Of a stretch of DNA of 64,000 bases, positions 16,965 to 25,154 are shown piece by piece. Each line of letters begins with the position of its first letter. The stretch's first letter is position 1. The position numbers were made by a program, and so were the translations under genes. A model generated the notes under the pieces. The model was not told the origin of the DNA. It saw only the letters and a program-made list of their open reading frames with translations, and made no database searches. The stretch is from Ascidiimonas meishanensis (lineage in GTDB: Bacteria; Bacteroidota; Bacteroidia; Flavobacteriales; Flavobacteriaceae). The stretch spans positions 62,001-126,000 of the forward strand of contig NZ_JBBEXD010000010.1 in NCBI RefSeq assembly GCF_037782385.1, written 5' to 3'.

Positions 16965-17966
16965 TTATTTCTTATGAATGTAATTGATTAAATCAATAAT
17001 TCTACTACTGTAACCAGTTTCATTGTCATACCAGCCAATAATCTTTACCATCTTTCCTATCACAGAGGTCATAAGTGCATCGAATGTACAGGAATAGTCG
17101 GAGTTAATAACATCTACAGAAACTATAGGATCTTCTGTATACGCCAAAACACCTTTTAAATCTCCTTGTGCTGCTTCTTTAAAAGCACTATTAATTGCTT
17201 CAATGCTGGTTTTATTCTTCACATTAAAAGTGATATCTGTTAGTGATCCATCCGGCACAGGAACCCTAATCCCACAGCCTCCAATAGTATCGCCTAGATG
17301 AGGAAAAATTTTAGTAAGTGCTTTAGCCGCTCCTGTTGTAGTAGGCACTATAGATAGCGAAGCTGCTCTCGCCCTTCTTAAATCCCTGTGTGGCTGATCA
17401 TGCAAGCTTTGATCTGTAGTATAAGAATGTACTGTTGTAATGTAAGCCTGCTCAATACCACATAATTCATCCATAATTTTGATCATAGGTGCCGCATTAT
17501 TAGTAGTACATGATGCATTTGATATTATTTTTTCAGAACCATCTAGTATATGCTCATTTACTCCCATCACCACGGTTTTAATCTGATCATCTAAGGGCGG
17601 AACGGATAGTATTACTTTCTTAGCACCTGTTTCTAAATGAGGAAGTAACGCCTCATAACTTTTAAACTTACCTGTAGCTTCAACAACAATGTCTATACCG
17701 CACGAATTCCATTGAATCTGAGAAGGTTTTTCACCATTATAAATTGGAATTTCTTTACCATTAACCACCAAATTATTTCCCCGATGAGATACGGCTGCAT
17801 TTAAAACTCCATGAATACTATCGTATTTTAACAGATGACTTAAAGTTGCCGCGTCTGCTAGATCATTAATAGCAACTACCTCAATTTGAGAATGATTTAG
17901 CAGCAATCTAAAGAGTGTCCTTCCAATTCTGCCAAAACCATTAATGGCAATAGTTGTTTTTTGCAT
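16965..17966 (-). CDS. gap: Type I glyceraldehyde-3-phosphate dehydrogenase
   Basis: GAPDH converts glyceraldehyde 3-phosphate to 1,3-bisphosphoglycerate with NAD and phosphate. The Rossmann start is INGFGRIGRTLFR. The catalytic Cys153 lies in SNASCTTN and the base His180 in TTVHSYTTDQ. The C-terminus has WYDNETGYSSR. At 333 aa it has standard length. AINDLAD with an acidic residue at the end of strand two fits NAD preference. Flavobacteria often carry a second GAPDH, so I cannot say whether this is the main glycolytic copy. It follows lipA by about 40 bp on the same strand. Confidence 0.97.
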   Translation of the reverse strand: MQKTTIAINGFGRIGRTLFRLLLNHSQIEVVAINDLADAATLSHLLKYDSIHGVLNAAVSHRGNNLVVNGKEIPIYNGEKPSQIQWNSCGIDIVVEATGKFKSYEALLPHLETGAKKVILSVPPLDDQIKTVVMGVNEHILDGSEKIISNASCTTNNAAPMIKIMDELCGIEQAYITTVHSYTTDQSLHDQPHRDLRRARAASLSIVPTTTGAAKALTKIFPHLGDTIGGCGIRVPVPDGSLTDITFNVKNKTSIEAINSAFKEAAQGDLKGVLAYTEDPIVSVDVINSDYSCTFDALMTSVIGKMVKIIGWYDNETGYSSRIIDLINYIHKK

Positions 17967-18007
17967 ATTTTAGGTTAAATCCCTTATGGTAGCTATTAAA
18001 TATTGGC

Positions 18008-18901
18008 TTATTGAATATGTTTATGTGCTTTATAAGAAGATCTAACGAGCGCACCACTTTCTACATGTCTAAAACCCATTTCAAGCCCTAACTGCTCATA
18101 CTTTTTAAATTGATCTGGAGTTATAAACTGTTTCACCGGCAGATGTTTTTTAGAAGGTTGAAGGTATTGACCAATAGTCACAATATCAACATTGGATTTT
18201 CTGAGATCCCTCATGGTTTCTATAACCTCTTCCTCCCTTTCACCAAGACCAAGCATGATTCCAGATTTGGTTCGCTTTATACCGTTGTCTTTCAAATATT
18301 TTAAAACAGCTAGACTTCTCTCATATTTTGCTTGAATACGTACTTCTCTAGTTAGTCTACGAACTGTTTCCATATTGTGTGAAACTACTTCTGGAGCAAC
18401 TTCTATTATACGATCTATGTTGCGTTCTACTCCTTGAAAGTCAGGGATTAATGTTTCCAAAGTAGTCTCTGGATTCATTCTTCTAATCGCCTTTACAGTC
18501 TCTGCCCAGATTATGGATCCCATATCTTTTAGATCATCGCGATCTACAGAGGTAACCACCGCATGTTTAATATTCATAATCTTGATTGAGCGGGCTACTT
18601 TTTCTGGTTCTTCCCAGTCTACTGTTTCCGGTCTTCCTGTCTTTACTCCACAGAAACCGCAAGAACGGGTACATATATTACCAAGAATCATGAATGTTGC
18701 TGTACCCTCACTCCAACATTCTCCCATATTAGGGCAACTCCCTGAAGTACAAATGGTATGCAAGTTATATTTATCTACAAGCCCTCTAAGTTCTGTATAT
18801 TTTTTACCCGTAGGTAATTTTACACGTAGCCATTTTGGTTTTCCTTTTGGAGGAGCAACGCTCTCTAAAGTATCTGCGCTCATGATGCAATTTTGAGACA
18901 A
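18008..18901 (-). CDS. lipA: Lipoyl synthase
   Basis: LipA inserts two sulfur atoms into octanoyl groups on lipoyl domains using radical SAM chemistry. Both iron-sulfur sites are visible. The auxiliary cluster CX4CX5C is Cys51, Cys56 and Cys62 in CTSGSCPNMGEC, and the radical SAM motif CX3CX2C is Cys77, Cys81 and Cys84 in CTRSCGFC. The C-terminal GALVRSSYKAHKH includes the RSSY motif needed for the auxiliary cluster. Length (297 aa) is typical. The start at 18901 is plausible, and Met7 is an alternative with a similar context. Confidence 0.97.
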   Translation of the reverse strand: MSQNCIMSADTLESVAPPKGKPKWLRVKLPTGKKYTELRGLVDKYNLHTICTSGSCPNMGECWSEGTATFMILGNICTRSCGFCGVKTGRPETVDWEEPEKVARSIKIMNIKHAVVTSVDRDDLKDMGSIIWAETVKAIRRMNPETTLETLIPDFQGVERNIDRIIEVAPEVVSHNMETVRRLTREVRIQAKYERSLAVLKYLKDNGIKRTKSGIMLGLGEREEEVIETMRDLRKSNVDIVTIGQYLQPSKKHLPVKQFITPDQFKKYEQLGLEMGFRHVESGALVRSSYKAHKHIQ

Positions 18902-18930
18902 AGATACAAACTAATCTTTGAAAATTTCTT

Positions 18931-20145
18931 TTACAATGTTAAGAGATACCAAATACTAAATCCAGATAAAAACAGTATTCCTGTAATACTTAAAATTCGC
19001 ATAAACAGGCCAGGATGATGTTCTTTAGGAGTATGTTTTGAAGTAATTAATATATAATTGGCAATGGCGTAAAAAGGAGCGGTTACAAAAGATAGAATCG
19101 TAGCAATTTCTATCAATAATTTCATTTCAGAGAGAAAGAAAATAAAAATTACGCTGGTGCCTATACTCAACACTAAAATCCAGAATAAATATCCAGTAAA
19201 TTTAGAATTAGGATAGAGCAGTTTGGAGGTATGAGCCATTGCTCTTGGAGAGGCATCTAAGGTAGTAATTGTAGTACTAAACATAGTGGTGAAAGCAGCT
19301 AATGCTATTACTACATATGCCCAGTCACCCATATTAACAGTATACATGGTGATAAGCTGTGCTGCAAAAGTAGAAGCACCACTTCCAAAAGCTTCTCCAG
19401 AACCATGCATTATAAAAGCCCCCAAACTTAAAAAACAAACTCCTAAAACAAGGGTTCCCACATACCCTACATTAAAGTCTTGTAATCCTGCCTTAGATTT
19501 ATATGAAGTAAGTGTTTTTTTCTTTTCAAGTGCCCAAAGTGAATGCCATATAGAGATATCCAAGGGTGCCGGCATCCAACCCATAAACGCAATTAAAAAA
19601 GCAACTTCTGCGGTGCCTTGAGGAAAAACTTGTGTTAATGTAAGCGCTGGCCTTTGGTTACCAGAAGCTAGAAAAACAGCCAAAATAGTGCTAATTGCTA
19701 ATGTAACAATAACATATTTTATCAATTGATCTAAAACTTTGTACTTTCCTAACAAAAGAATAATAAGACAAACAAAAACTATTAAAACGCTCCAGACAAT
19801 CACGTTATCAAAGATTCCAAAAAGCTGAGACGCAAGACCGGCGGTCACTATCGTAACAGCAGTTTGAATAGTAAACATAGTAGCCATGGTGATTATTAGG
19901 TAGGCAATTAGAAAACCTTTTCCTAATTTTTTATACCCGTCTAACAAATTTTCACCCGTTGCCAATGCATATTTTGGTCCGTATTGAAAGAATGGATACT
20001 TAAAAATATTTACTAAAAACAGCGCCCATAATAATCCAAATCCAAAATCTGCACCCGCCCTGGTACTTTGAACTAGATGAGAAACACCAATTGCAGCTCC
20101 TGCAAAAAGCAAGCCTGGTCCTAATTTTTTAAATAAGCTCTTCAT
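18931..20145 (-). CDS. Nramp-like transporter lacking the canonical metal motifs
   Basis: A 404-aa protein with about eleven hydrophobic helices and the Nramp-type fold order. The start GPGLLFAGAAIGVSHLVQST aligns with Nramp helix 1, but the metal-binding DPGN motif is absent. In helix 6 the canonical MPH is replaced by GWMPAPLDIS. Canonical Nramps use the Asp and Met of these motifs to bind Mn or Fe, so the substrate here may differ. Its ATG overlaps the stop of the upstream sigma-factor gene (ATGA), so the two are translationally coupled. That pairing is unusual and may be functional. Confidence 0.8.
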   Translation of the reverse strand: MKSLFKKLGPGLLFAGAAIGVSHLVQSTRAGADFGFGLLWALFLVNIFKYPFFQYGPKYALATGENLLDGYKKLGKGFLIAYLIITMATMFTIQTAVTIVTAGLASQLFGIFDNVIVWSVLIVFVCLIILLLGKYKVLDQLIKYVIVTLAISTILAVFLASGNQRPALTLTQVFPQGTAEVAFLIAFMGWMPAPLDISIWHSLWALEKKKTLTSYKSKAGLQDFNVGYVGTLVLGVCFLSLGAFIMHGSGEAFGSGASTFAAQLITMYTVNMGDWAYVVIALAAFTTMFSTTITTLDASPRAMAHTSKLLYPNSKFTGYLFWILVLSIGTSVIFIFFLSEMKLLIEIATILSFVTAPFYAIANYILITSKHTPKEHHPGLFMRILSITGILFLSGFSIWYLLTL

Positions 20146-20711
20146 TCTTGAGTGCCTTGTATGACTTCCAAAAGTAATTTTTTAGCTCGCAACAACTTAA
20201 CCTTTACACTATTTAAGGGTTCATTAAGTTCTTTTGCTATTTCTTTATAAGACAACTCTTGAAAATACCTAAGGTTTATAACTTTCTGATAGGGTTCTTT
20301 TAATCTTTTTATACATTTCAGAAGATGGGCAAGGTTTTGTTCCCGAATTAGTTGGTCTTCTCCGCTAGGAGTCTCATCTGCCACCTTGAATAATGCTTTA
20401 TCTTCTGCCTTTAATGCCTGATCTATGATATTAGATTTCCTTTTTCTCTGAAGGTCTATTTGAACATTTTTTGAAATGGCAATAAGCCAGGTCTTGAATT
20501 CGTACTGAGAATCGTAGGTACCTATTTTGTCAAAAGCCTTGGAGAATGTTTGTATAGTAATATCTTCTGCGTCGTTTTCACTTTGCGTTCTCTTAAGTTG
20601 AAAACCATAAACATTATTCCAAAAATAATCCAATAAAAAACTGAATGACTTTTGATCTCCTTCTTTCGCTTTTTCTATTGCTTGATTGATAAGTTGGGAC
20701 GTTACTTCCAA
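20142..20711 (-). CDS. Sigma-70 family RNA polymerase sigma factor (ECF type)
   Basis: A 189-aa ECF sigma factor. Region 2 includes FSFLLDYFWNNVYGFQLKRT, DAEDITIQTFSKAFDKI and FKTWLIAISKNVQIDLQR (core and -10 contacts). Region 4 includes YQKVINLRYFQELSYKEIAK and LNSVKVKLLRAKKLL (-35 recognition). No anti-sigma gene is adjacent. Instead the gene overlaps the upstream glycosyltransferase by 10 nt and the downstream transporter by 4 nt. Targets are unknown. A distinct sigma/anti-sigma pair lies 1.4 kb upstream. Confidence 0.93.
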   Translation of the reverse strand: MEVTSQLINQAIEKAKEGDQKSFSFLLDYFWNNVYGFQLKRTQSENDAEDITIQTFSKAFDKIGTYDSQYEFKTWLIAISKNVQIDLQRKRKSNIIDQALKAEDKALFKVADETPSGEDQLIREQNLAHLLKCIKRLKEPYQKVINLRYFQELSYKEIAKELNEPLNSVKVKLLRAKKLLLEVIQGTQE

Positions 20712-21820
20712 TGGGTTGGTTTTGATAAGCTATTTGTTATAAAAATAGCAAATTGAATTGTAATAAGAAATACTTCTAGTATTGGAGTCAACCACCAGAT
20801 AGATATATCTCCTAATATTTTAAAAGCTTGCTTATAAAATATAATTTTAATAAAAATTAAAGCAACTGCTATACTGATAGTCCAAACTGGTTTTACAAAA
20901 AAAGCCAATAATAAAATTAACGTGAACCAAAACAATAGTTTAGACAAATAATAGGTTCCTAAAAGCAGTTTATGAGATAATTTATAGTAAGAAGCCGTAG
21001 ACACATGTCTTCTTTTTTGTTTAAACCAATCTTTAAAAGTTCTTTTAGGAACTGAAATCATGAAACTTTCTGGATTTGTACAAATAGTAGCGTTCCCTTT
21101 TGTTGCCGCTTGATTTACAAATAGGTCATCATCTCCACTTAATAGTTTCATATGATTTATAAATCCCTTGGCTTTAAAAAATTCACTTTTATGATATGCC
21201 AAGTTTCTGCCTACACCCATATATGGTATTCCTATATCTGCATAAGACAAATACTGTAATCCTGTTAGCATAGTTTCAAATCTAACGAGCATATTTACCA
21301 GTGAATTCTTAATGCGCTCATAAGGGCTATATCCTAATATAATGGTTTTATCGGCACTAAAACAATTGACCATTTCAATAATCCAATTAGCACTACTAGG
21401 CTTACAATCGGCATCTGTAAAAAGCAAATAATCATTTGTAGTAGCTTTAATTCCAAGGGTCAAGGCATATTTTTTATTGCCCCAAAAAGTCTCATTATTT
21501 GAAACATTTACAACTTTCACGTTGGAATTCAATGCGGCAAATTCTTCCATTACATCCAGCGTCTCATCTGAGGAAGCGTCATTAATCAACACTACTTCAA
21601 AAAGTTTATAATTCTGATTTAGAATATGGGGAAGATTGTTTTTCAAATTCTGTGCTTCATTTTTAGCACATATAACCACAGAAACGGGTACAGACTCTTT
21701 AGTAAGAGGTTTGTTTTTGTCTATACCTCTAAAAGATACCTTTCTAAAAATAAAAATAAAATAAAACAACTGAATTACAGCCGCCGAGACGAATACGTAA
21801 AACAAGAGGTTGGCTATCAA
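20702..21820 (-). CDS. Family 2 glycosyltransferase, membrane-anchored
   Basis: A 372-aa GT2 enzyme. An N-terminal membrane helix (residues 3-25) precedes the GT-A domain with VSVVICAKNEAQNL, LINDASSDETL and the metal-binding LLFTDADCKP. GVGRNLAYHKSEF and SGDDDLFVNQ hold the acceptor-side acidic residues, and KQKRRHVS resembles the QxxRW motif of processive enzymes. Two or three membrane helices close the protein. It probably adds sugars to a lipid or surface polymer at the inner membrane; the sugar is unknown. It overlaps the sigma-factor gene by 10 nt. Confidence 0.88.
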   Translation of the reverse strand: MIANLLFYVFVSAAVIQLFYFIFIFRKVSFRGIDKNKPLTKESVPVSVVICAKNEAQNLKNNLPHILNQNYKLFEVVLINDASSDETLDVMEEFAALNSNVKVVNVSNNETFWGNKKYALTLGIKATTNDYLLFTDADCKPSSANWIIEMVNCFSADKTIILGYSPYERIKNSLVNMLVRFETMLTGLQYLSYADIGIPYMGVGRNLAYHKSEFFKAKGFINHMKLLSGDDDLFVNQAATKGNATICTNPESFMISVPKRTFKDWFKQKRRHVSTASYYKLSHKLLLGTYYLSKLLFWFTLILLLAFFVKPVWTISIAVALIFIKIIFYKQAFKILGDISIWWLTPILEVFLITIQFAIFITNSLSKPTHWK

Positions 21821-21826
21821 AACCCT

Positions 21827-22033
21827 CTAATTATGTTGCGGATTGGGTTTACGACAATCTTGTTCATCTGGTAACTTACCACAAAAACTACAAGCTTCTC
21901 CCTCTTTATTAAGAAACGGACTTTGACTGGCGCAGGTTCCTGCAAATTTACCATCTTTTTTAGCCCAAATTTTTATAGCAATACCTGCAAAAGCTAAGCC
22001 TAGCAATACAATGGTTATCAAAAATAATTTCAT
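21827..22033 (-). CDS. Small membrane-anchored protein with four cysteines
   Basis: A 68-aa protein: one N-terminal transmembrane helix (residues 2-20), then a short soluble part with Cys residues in GTCASQSPF, EACSFCGKLP and EQDCRKPNP. The SFCGK piece resembles half a metal-binding site. Similar short membrane or secreted proteins are seen in Flavobacteriia without a known role. It lies 6 bp upstream of the glycosyltransferase on the same strand, so it probably leads the glycosyltransferase/sigma/transporter operon. Confidence 0.65.
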   Translation of the reverse strand: MKLFLITIVLLGLAFAGIAIKIWAKKDGKFAGTCASQSPFLNKEGEACSFCGKLPDEQDCRKPNPQHN

Positions 22034-22062
22034 CTTACTTTTAAAAATTTGTACAAAAATAC

Positions 22063-22093
22063 AAAAACTTAGCCCTTTTAGGACTAAGTTTTT
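22063..22093 (-). terminator. Intrinsic terminator of the anti-sigma gene
   Basis: Arms AAAAACTTAG (22063-22072) and CTAAGTTTTT (22084-22093) form the stem, extended by CC/GG pairs near the loop. On the minus strand it is followed by a T-rich tract. It lies 25 bp past the stop of the gene at 22118-22885. Confidence 0.82.
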
Positions 22094-22117
22094 AATAAGA
22101 TTATATTTTTTAAAATT

Positions 22118-22885
22118 TTACTCGAAAGAAATATTTGCCACCGTGTTTTCTACAGTTGCATGGTCATTACCTCCTTTTGGTTCTATTGTTATGTTAAAAC
22201 TTTTGGCATTCTCATTGAAAGGCACAGGCACAAACTTTTCTTTGTCTTTTTGCAAAACCCCCAGACTTACCATTTCACCATTTACATCGGCCCACATTTG
22301 GTATACTTGCTCCTCTGGTAACTCAGGTAAAGATTGCACGTTAATGAGTGATAGCTTTTCTACCTGATTAATGTATGCAACGGTTTGCAGTTTGCGAGCT
22401 CTTTCATTTCCTTTTAAAACATACTTTCGTGTTTCAGGATTGCTTAACATTATAAACTGATTCTTAATCCCATCAAGTTTCATATTAGTGGCTACTACAT
22501 CCTCCTTAAGGCTTAAGATTTCAGAACTCACCATATTATTTTCTTCTAGTAACATGTTATTCTGAGACCATAGTGTAATACTCACTGCAGCAAATATTAC
22601 CGCGGCAACGCTAGCAGCCATAAAGTAAATACGGTATAAAGATTTACCCGTTGATTTACGAGGTATGTTTGCCAACAACTCTTCTTTAAAACTATCTGGA
22701 AGCTTTGTGGCATAGGAGCCTGCAAATTGCTCTAAATCATTTTGAAGAAGATCATACTGCTTTTTAACTTCCGGATGTTTATCTATAAAATGTTCTACTT
22801 GAATAGATTCTTGCGAAGTCGTATCTCCCATAAGATACCTCTCTAGCAAATCATCTTCAAGAAATATTTTTATATCCTGTTTCAT
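22118..22885 (-). CDS. Anti-sigma factor (RskA-like)
   Basis: A 255-aa protein. A cytoplasmic N-terminus of zinc-free anti-sigma type (LERYLMGDTTSQESIQVEHF) precedes one transmembrane helix (about residues 84-106). The periplasmic C-terminal domain is of RskA type, with LPELPEEQVYQMWADVNGEM, VSLGVL and FNITIEPKGG. It directly follows the sigma-factor gene (30 bp), so it almost certainly controls that sigma factor by sequestering it at the membrane. The signal that releases it is unknown. A strong terminator ends the pair. Confidence 0.9.
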   Translation of the reverse strand: MKQDIKIFLEDDLLERYLMGDTTSQESIQVEHFIDKHPEVKKQYDLLQNDLEQFAGSYATKLPDSFKEELLANIPRKSTGKSLYRIYFMAASVAAVIFAAVSITLWSQNNMLLEENNMVSSEILSLKEDVVATNMKLDGIKNQFIMLSNPETRKYVLKGNERARKLQTVAYINQVEKLSLINVQSLPELPEEQVYQMWADVNGEMVSLGVLQKDKEKFVPVPFNENAKSFNITIEPKGGNDHATVENTVANISFE

Positions 22886-22915
22886 AATTTCTAATAATTA
22901 AACCTAAATAATGCA

Positions 22916-23446
22916 TTAAACATCATAAATTTTTCTCAATTCTCTTAACCCAATTTTGAGGCGCGACTTAACAGTTCCTAGCGGCATATCTAAAGCCTCG
23001 CTAGCTTCTTGTTGTGTCATACCCTTGAAAAACAAGGCTTCCAGAACTATTTGATACTTTTTTTCTAGAGTATTAATATGCTTCTGAACATCTATATGTT
23101 CTGGTTTAATATCATCTACTCCTACACTATATACGTTTGAAACTTCAAATTGGATTTCCTGTTCTGATTTTACACTAATACTTCTTATTTTATCAATAGC
23201 AGTATTTCGGGTTATTCTAAATAACCAAGTAAATAATTTTGCCTTAGAAGCATCATACTTATCTATTTTTTTCCAAACCTTTATCAGACTTTCTTGAAGT
23301 ACGTCTTTTGCCAAATCTTCGTCATTAGTAACTTTTAAAGCTACTCCAAATAAAGTTTCTCCATAATAATCATAAAGTAAAGACATTCCTTTTTCGTCCC
23401 CTTCCATAAGAAGCTCTATGATATGTTTTTCTAATAATTTCGCCAT
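22916..23446 (-). CDS. Sigma-70 family RNA polymerase sigma factor (SigK-like ECF)
   Basis: A 176-aa ECF sigma factor. Region 2 contains LLYDYYGETLFGVALKVT, EDLAKDVLQESLIKVWKKI and KLFTWLFRITRNTAIDKIR. Region 4 contains YQIVLEALFFKGMTQQEASE and LGTVKSRLKIGLREL. It is followed after 30 bp by its RskA-type anti-sigma gene, the usual SigK/RskA layout. It starts a transcription unit, and autoregulation is likely but no promoter copy could be identified. Confidence 0.93.
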   Translation of the reverse strand: MAKLLEKHIIELLMEGDEKGMSLLYDYYGETLFGVALKVTNDEDLAKDVLQESLIKVWKKIDKYDASKAKLFTWLFRITRNTAIDKIRSISVKSEQEIQFEVSNVYSVGVDDIKPEHIDVQKHINTLEKKYQIVLEALFFKGMTQQEASEALDMPLGTVKSRLKIGLRELRKIYDV

Positions 23447-23761
23447 ATAAAAATGTTAACAAAACTTTAAGACTTTCATTCCGTCCAAAATAAAAATCCA
23501 ATACGTAAATATAGTAGGTGTTAACTTTTGAGATTCAAATTTATTAATTAATATATCAAAAATCTTAAAAACCGTAAAATAAAAGGTTTTCTGAGTTTTG
23601 CAAAACACCTAACACGATCTGGAAAACATTTTGATACTTAGAAAAGATAGTAATAAATCATTAGAATGAATGATTTTTTAAAATATGACCTATGTATGGT
23701 TAAAAAGTTCGCTGTAAGGCAACTCTTGTTGTCATTAATTACAGTGGAAAAGGGAGGCTAG
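23447..23761. other. Gene-free stretch upstream of the sigma/anti-sigma pair
   Basis: No ORF with coding character, RNA gene or family repeat is visible. The only small-scale structure is a 12-bp palindrome GTTTTGCAAAAC (23595-23606). The promoter of the sigma-factor gene must lie at its left end, but no box fits the -7 consensus cleanly. Confidence 0.5.
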
Positions 23762-23817
23762 GTTATTATAGTTTATAACATGAAATAAATTTGTGTTACC
23801 GAGATAACTATAATAAC
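23762..23817 (-). repeat. Long-loop inverted repeat across the glycosyltransferase stop codon
   Basis: GTTATTATAGTT (23762-23773) is perfectly repeated inverted as AACTATAATAAC (23806-23817), 32 nt apart. The right arm holds the last codons and the stop of the gene at 23808. There is no U-tract directly after it, so it is not a standard terminator. It may protect the mRNA 3' end or be chance. Confidence 0.4.
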
Positions 23818-24998
23818 TTTTGGTTAGTTAAGTTTGGGATGGAATCCTCACTGGTGTACACATCAGTGGGGATTTCTTTATTTGAGGGCACAAGATGTGC
23901 ATTTACAACTAACTCAACTTCTTTATAAGGCATTTCCAAAAGATCATTAATCCATGCAGATGCATCCAAATAGGTATCATAATAATTTACTACGTTCTGC
24001 TTTAATAATTTGATTTTTTCTTCGTCAATAATCAACACTTCGTCAATTTTATTTTTCAAATCTTCTACTCCCTTATAAACAATACAATTATACCCATGCT
24101 TTAATGGAGGATGAAAATATTCGGGATATTCAAGTATAGGTATAGCGCCTACCGCCATAGCTTCTATTACATTGTGGCACATAGGCATTCTGGAACCAGA
24201 ACATGCAAGAAAAAAATCTGCCTTCGCCAAGGTTGGCAACCAATTTTTAAAAGGTACTTTTAAATGAGAGGATTGTACTAAAAGTAATTTGTTTAAATAA
24301 GCACCTGAACACGCTAAGGTTTTGTCATTTTTTACAGAGATTACCTGACTCTCTAAAAGATTCTCTATTAAATAGCTTATAGCCAGAAATCTATTTGTCT
24401 TTGCAAACTTATCCTTTAAAATAGATCTTGAATATTCCTTTTCATCAGTATTTCCTGCAAAAATAATTTTGAAAGAAGTATCTTTTTCTCTCAATTTGTA
24501 AATACTATCTAAATAATTTTCAGCATACATCATCGGATGCATTAAATAAGGCATAAGAAACGTAGTAGAACTTTCTGCGGGTATTTCATCCTTAAAGCAA
24601 AGATGTACCCGCTTTTCAAAACTTCCGTTTTGAATGTGAATTACATTAGCTCTCTCTTGTTTTTTAGTATCAAGACCTTCTGATACGATCTTAAAAGAAA
24701 GTTTTAGTAATAGTGATTTGTATTTTACAAGTCTGGATAATAAACCGTAATTCTTTCGGATTAAAACAGGGAATCCTGCTAAATGAAAACTCTTAATTAG
24801 TAGATATGTATAACGACCGGAATCAAAATGCCAAACAGGACCTTTAAGATTAAAATATGCGTACTTACTTTTTAACCCTTTTTCAACTTTTTGCAAAGAG
24901 ATGCTTCGGCGTGTTTTCAATAAATCCAGATAACGCCTGTAACTTTTAAGGTTAATGTAATTAAGGCAATATTTAAATACGATATCAAAATTGATCAT
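23808..24998 (-). CDS. Putative GT4-like (GT-B) glycosyltransferase
   Basis: A 396-aa protein without signal peptide. The C-terminal half has CHNVIEAMAVGAIPILEYPE followed by LKHGYNCIVY, the nucleotide-sugar binding pattern of GT-B enzymes. ADFFLACSGSRMP lies just before it. The N-terminal half is basic (KGPVWHFDSGRYTYLL) and not assigned to a family. The last 35 residues are acidic and low in hydrophobics. It stands alone on the minus strand. Assignment to a precise glycosyltransferase family is uncertain, and the product may decorate cell-surface sugar. Confidence 0.6.
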   Translation of the reverse strand: MINFDIVFKYCLNYINLKSYRRYLDLLKTRRSISLQKVEKGLKSKYAYFNLKGPVWHFDSGRYTYLLIKSFHLAGFPVLIRKNYGLLSRLVKYKSLLLKLSFKIVSEGLDTKKQERANVIHIQNGSFEKRVHLCFKDEIPAESSTTFLMPYLMHPMMYAENYLDSIYKLREKDTSFKIIFAGNTDEKEYSRSILKDKFAKTNRFLAISYLIENLLESQVISVKNDKTLACSGAYLNKLLLVQSSHLKVPFKNWLPTLAKADFFLACSGSRMPMCHNVIEAMAVGAIPILEYPEYFHPPLKHGYNCIVYKGVEDLKNKIDEVLIIDEEKIKLLKQNVVNYYDTYLDASAWINDLLEMPYKEVELVVNAHLVPSNKEIPTDVYTSEDSIPNLTNQKLL

Positions 24999-25154
24999 AA
25001 CATGACAAATCCCCCTGATTCTTTCATTAAAACCACAAATACTTTTACTCCTGAAAAATCAGGTTACAAAGGTACATGAAAATTTATCTGTGAACCCTAT
25101 GGATATCGCAAATACTGACACCTTTTATATTACAATTCTTAAAAACAGTGAGCA

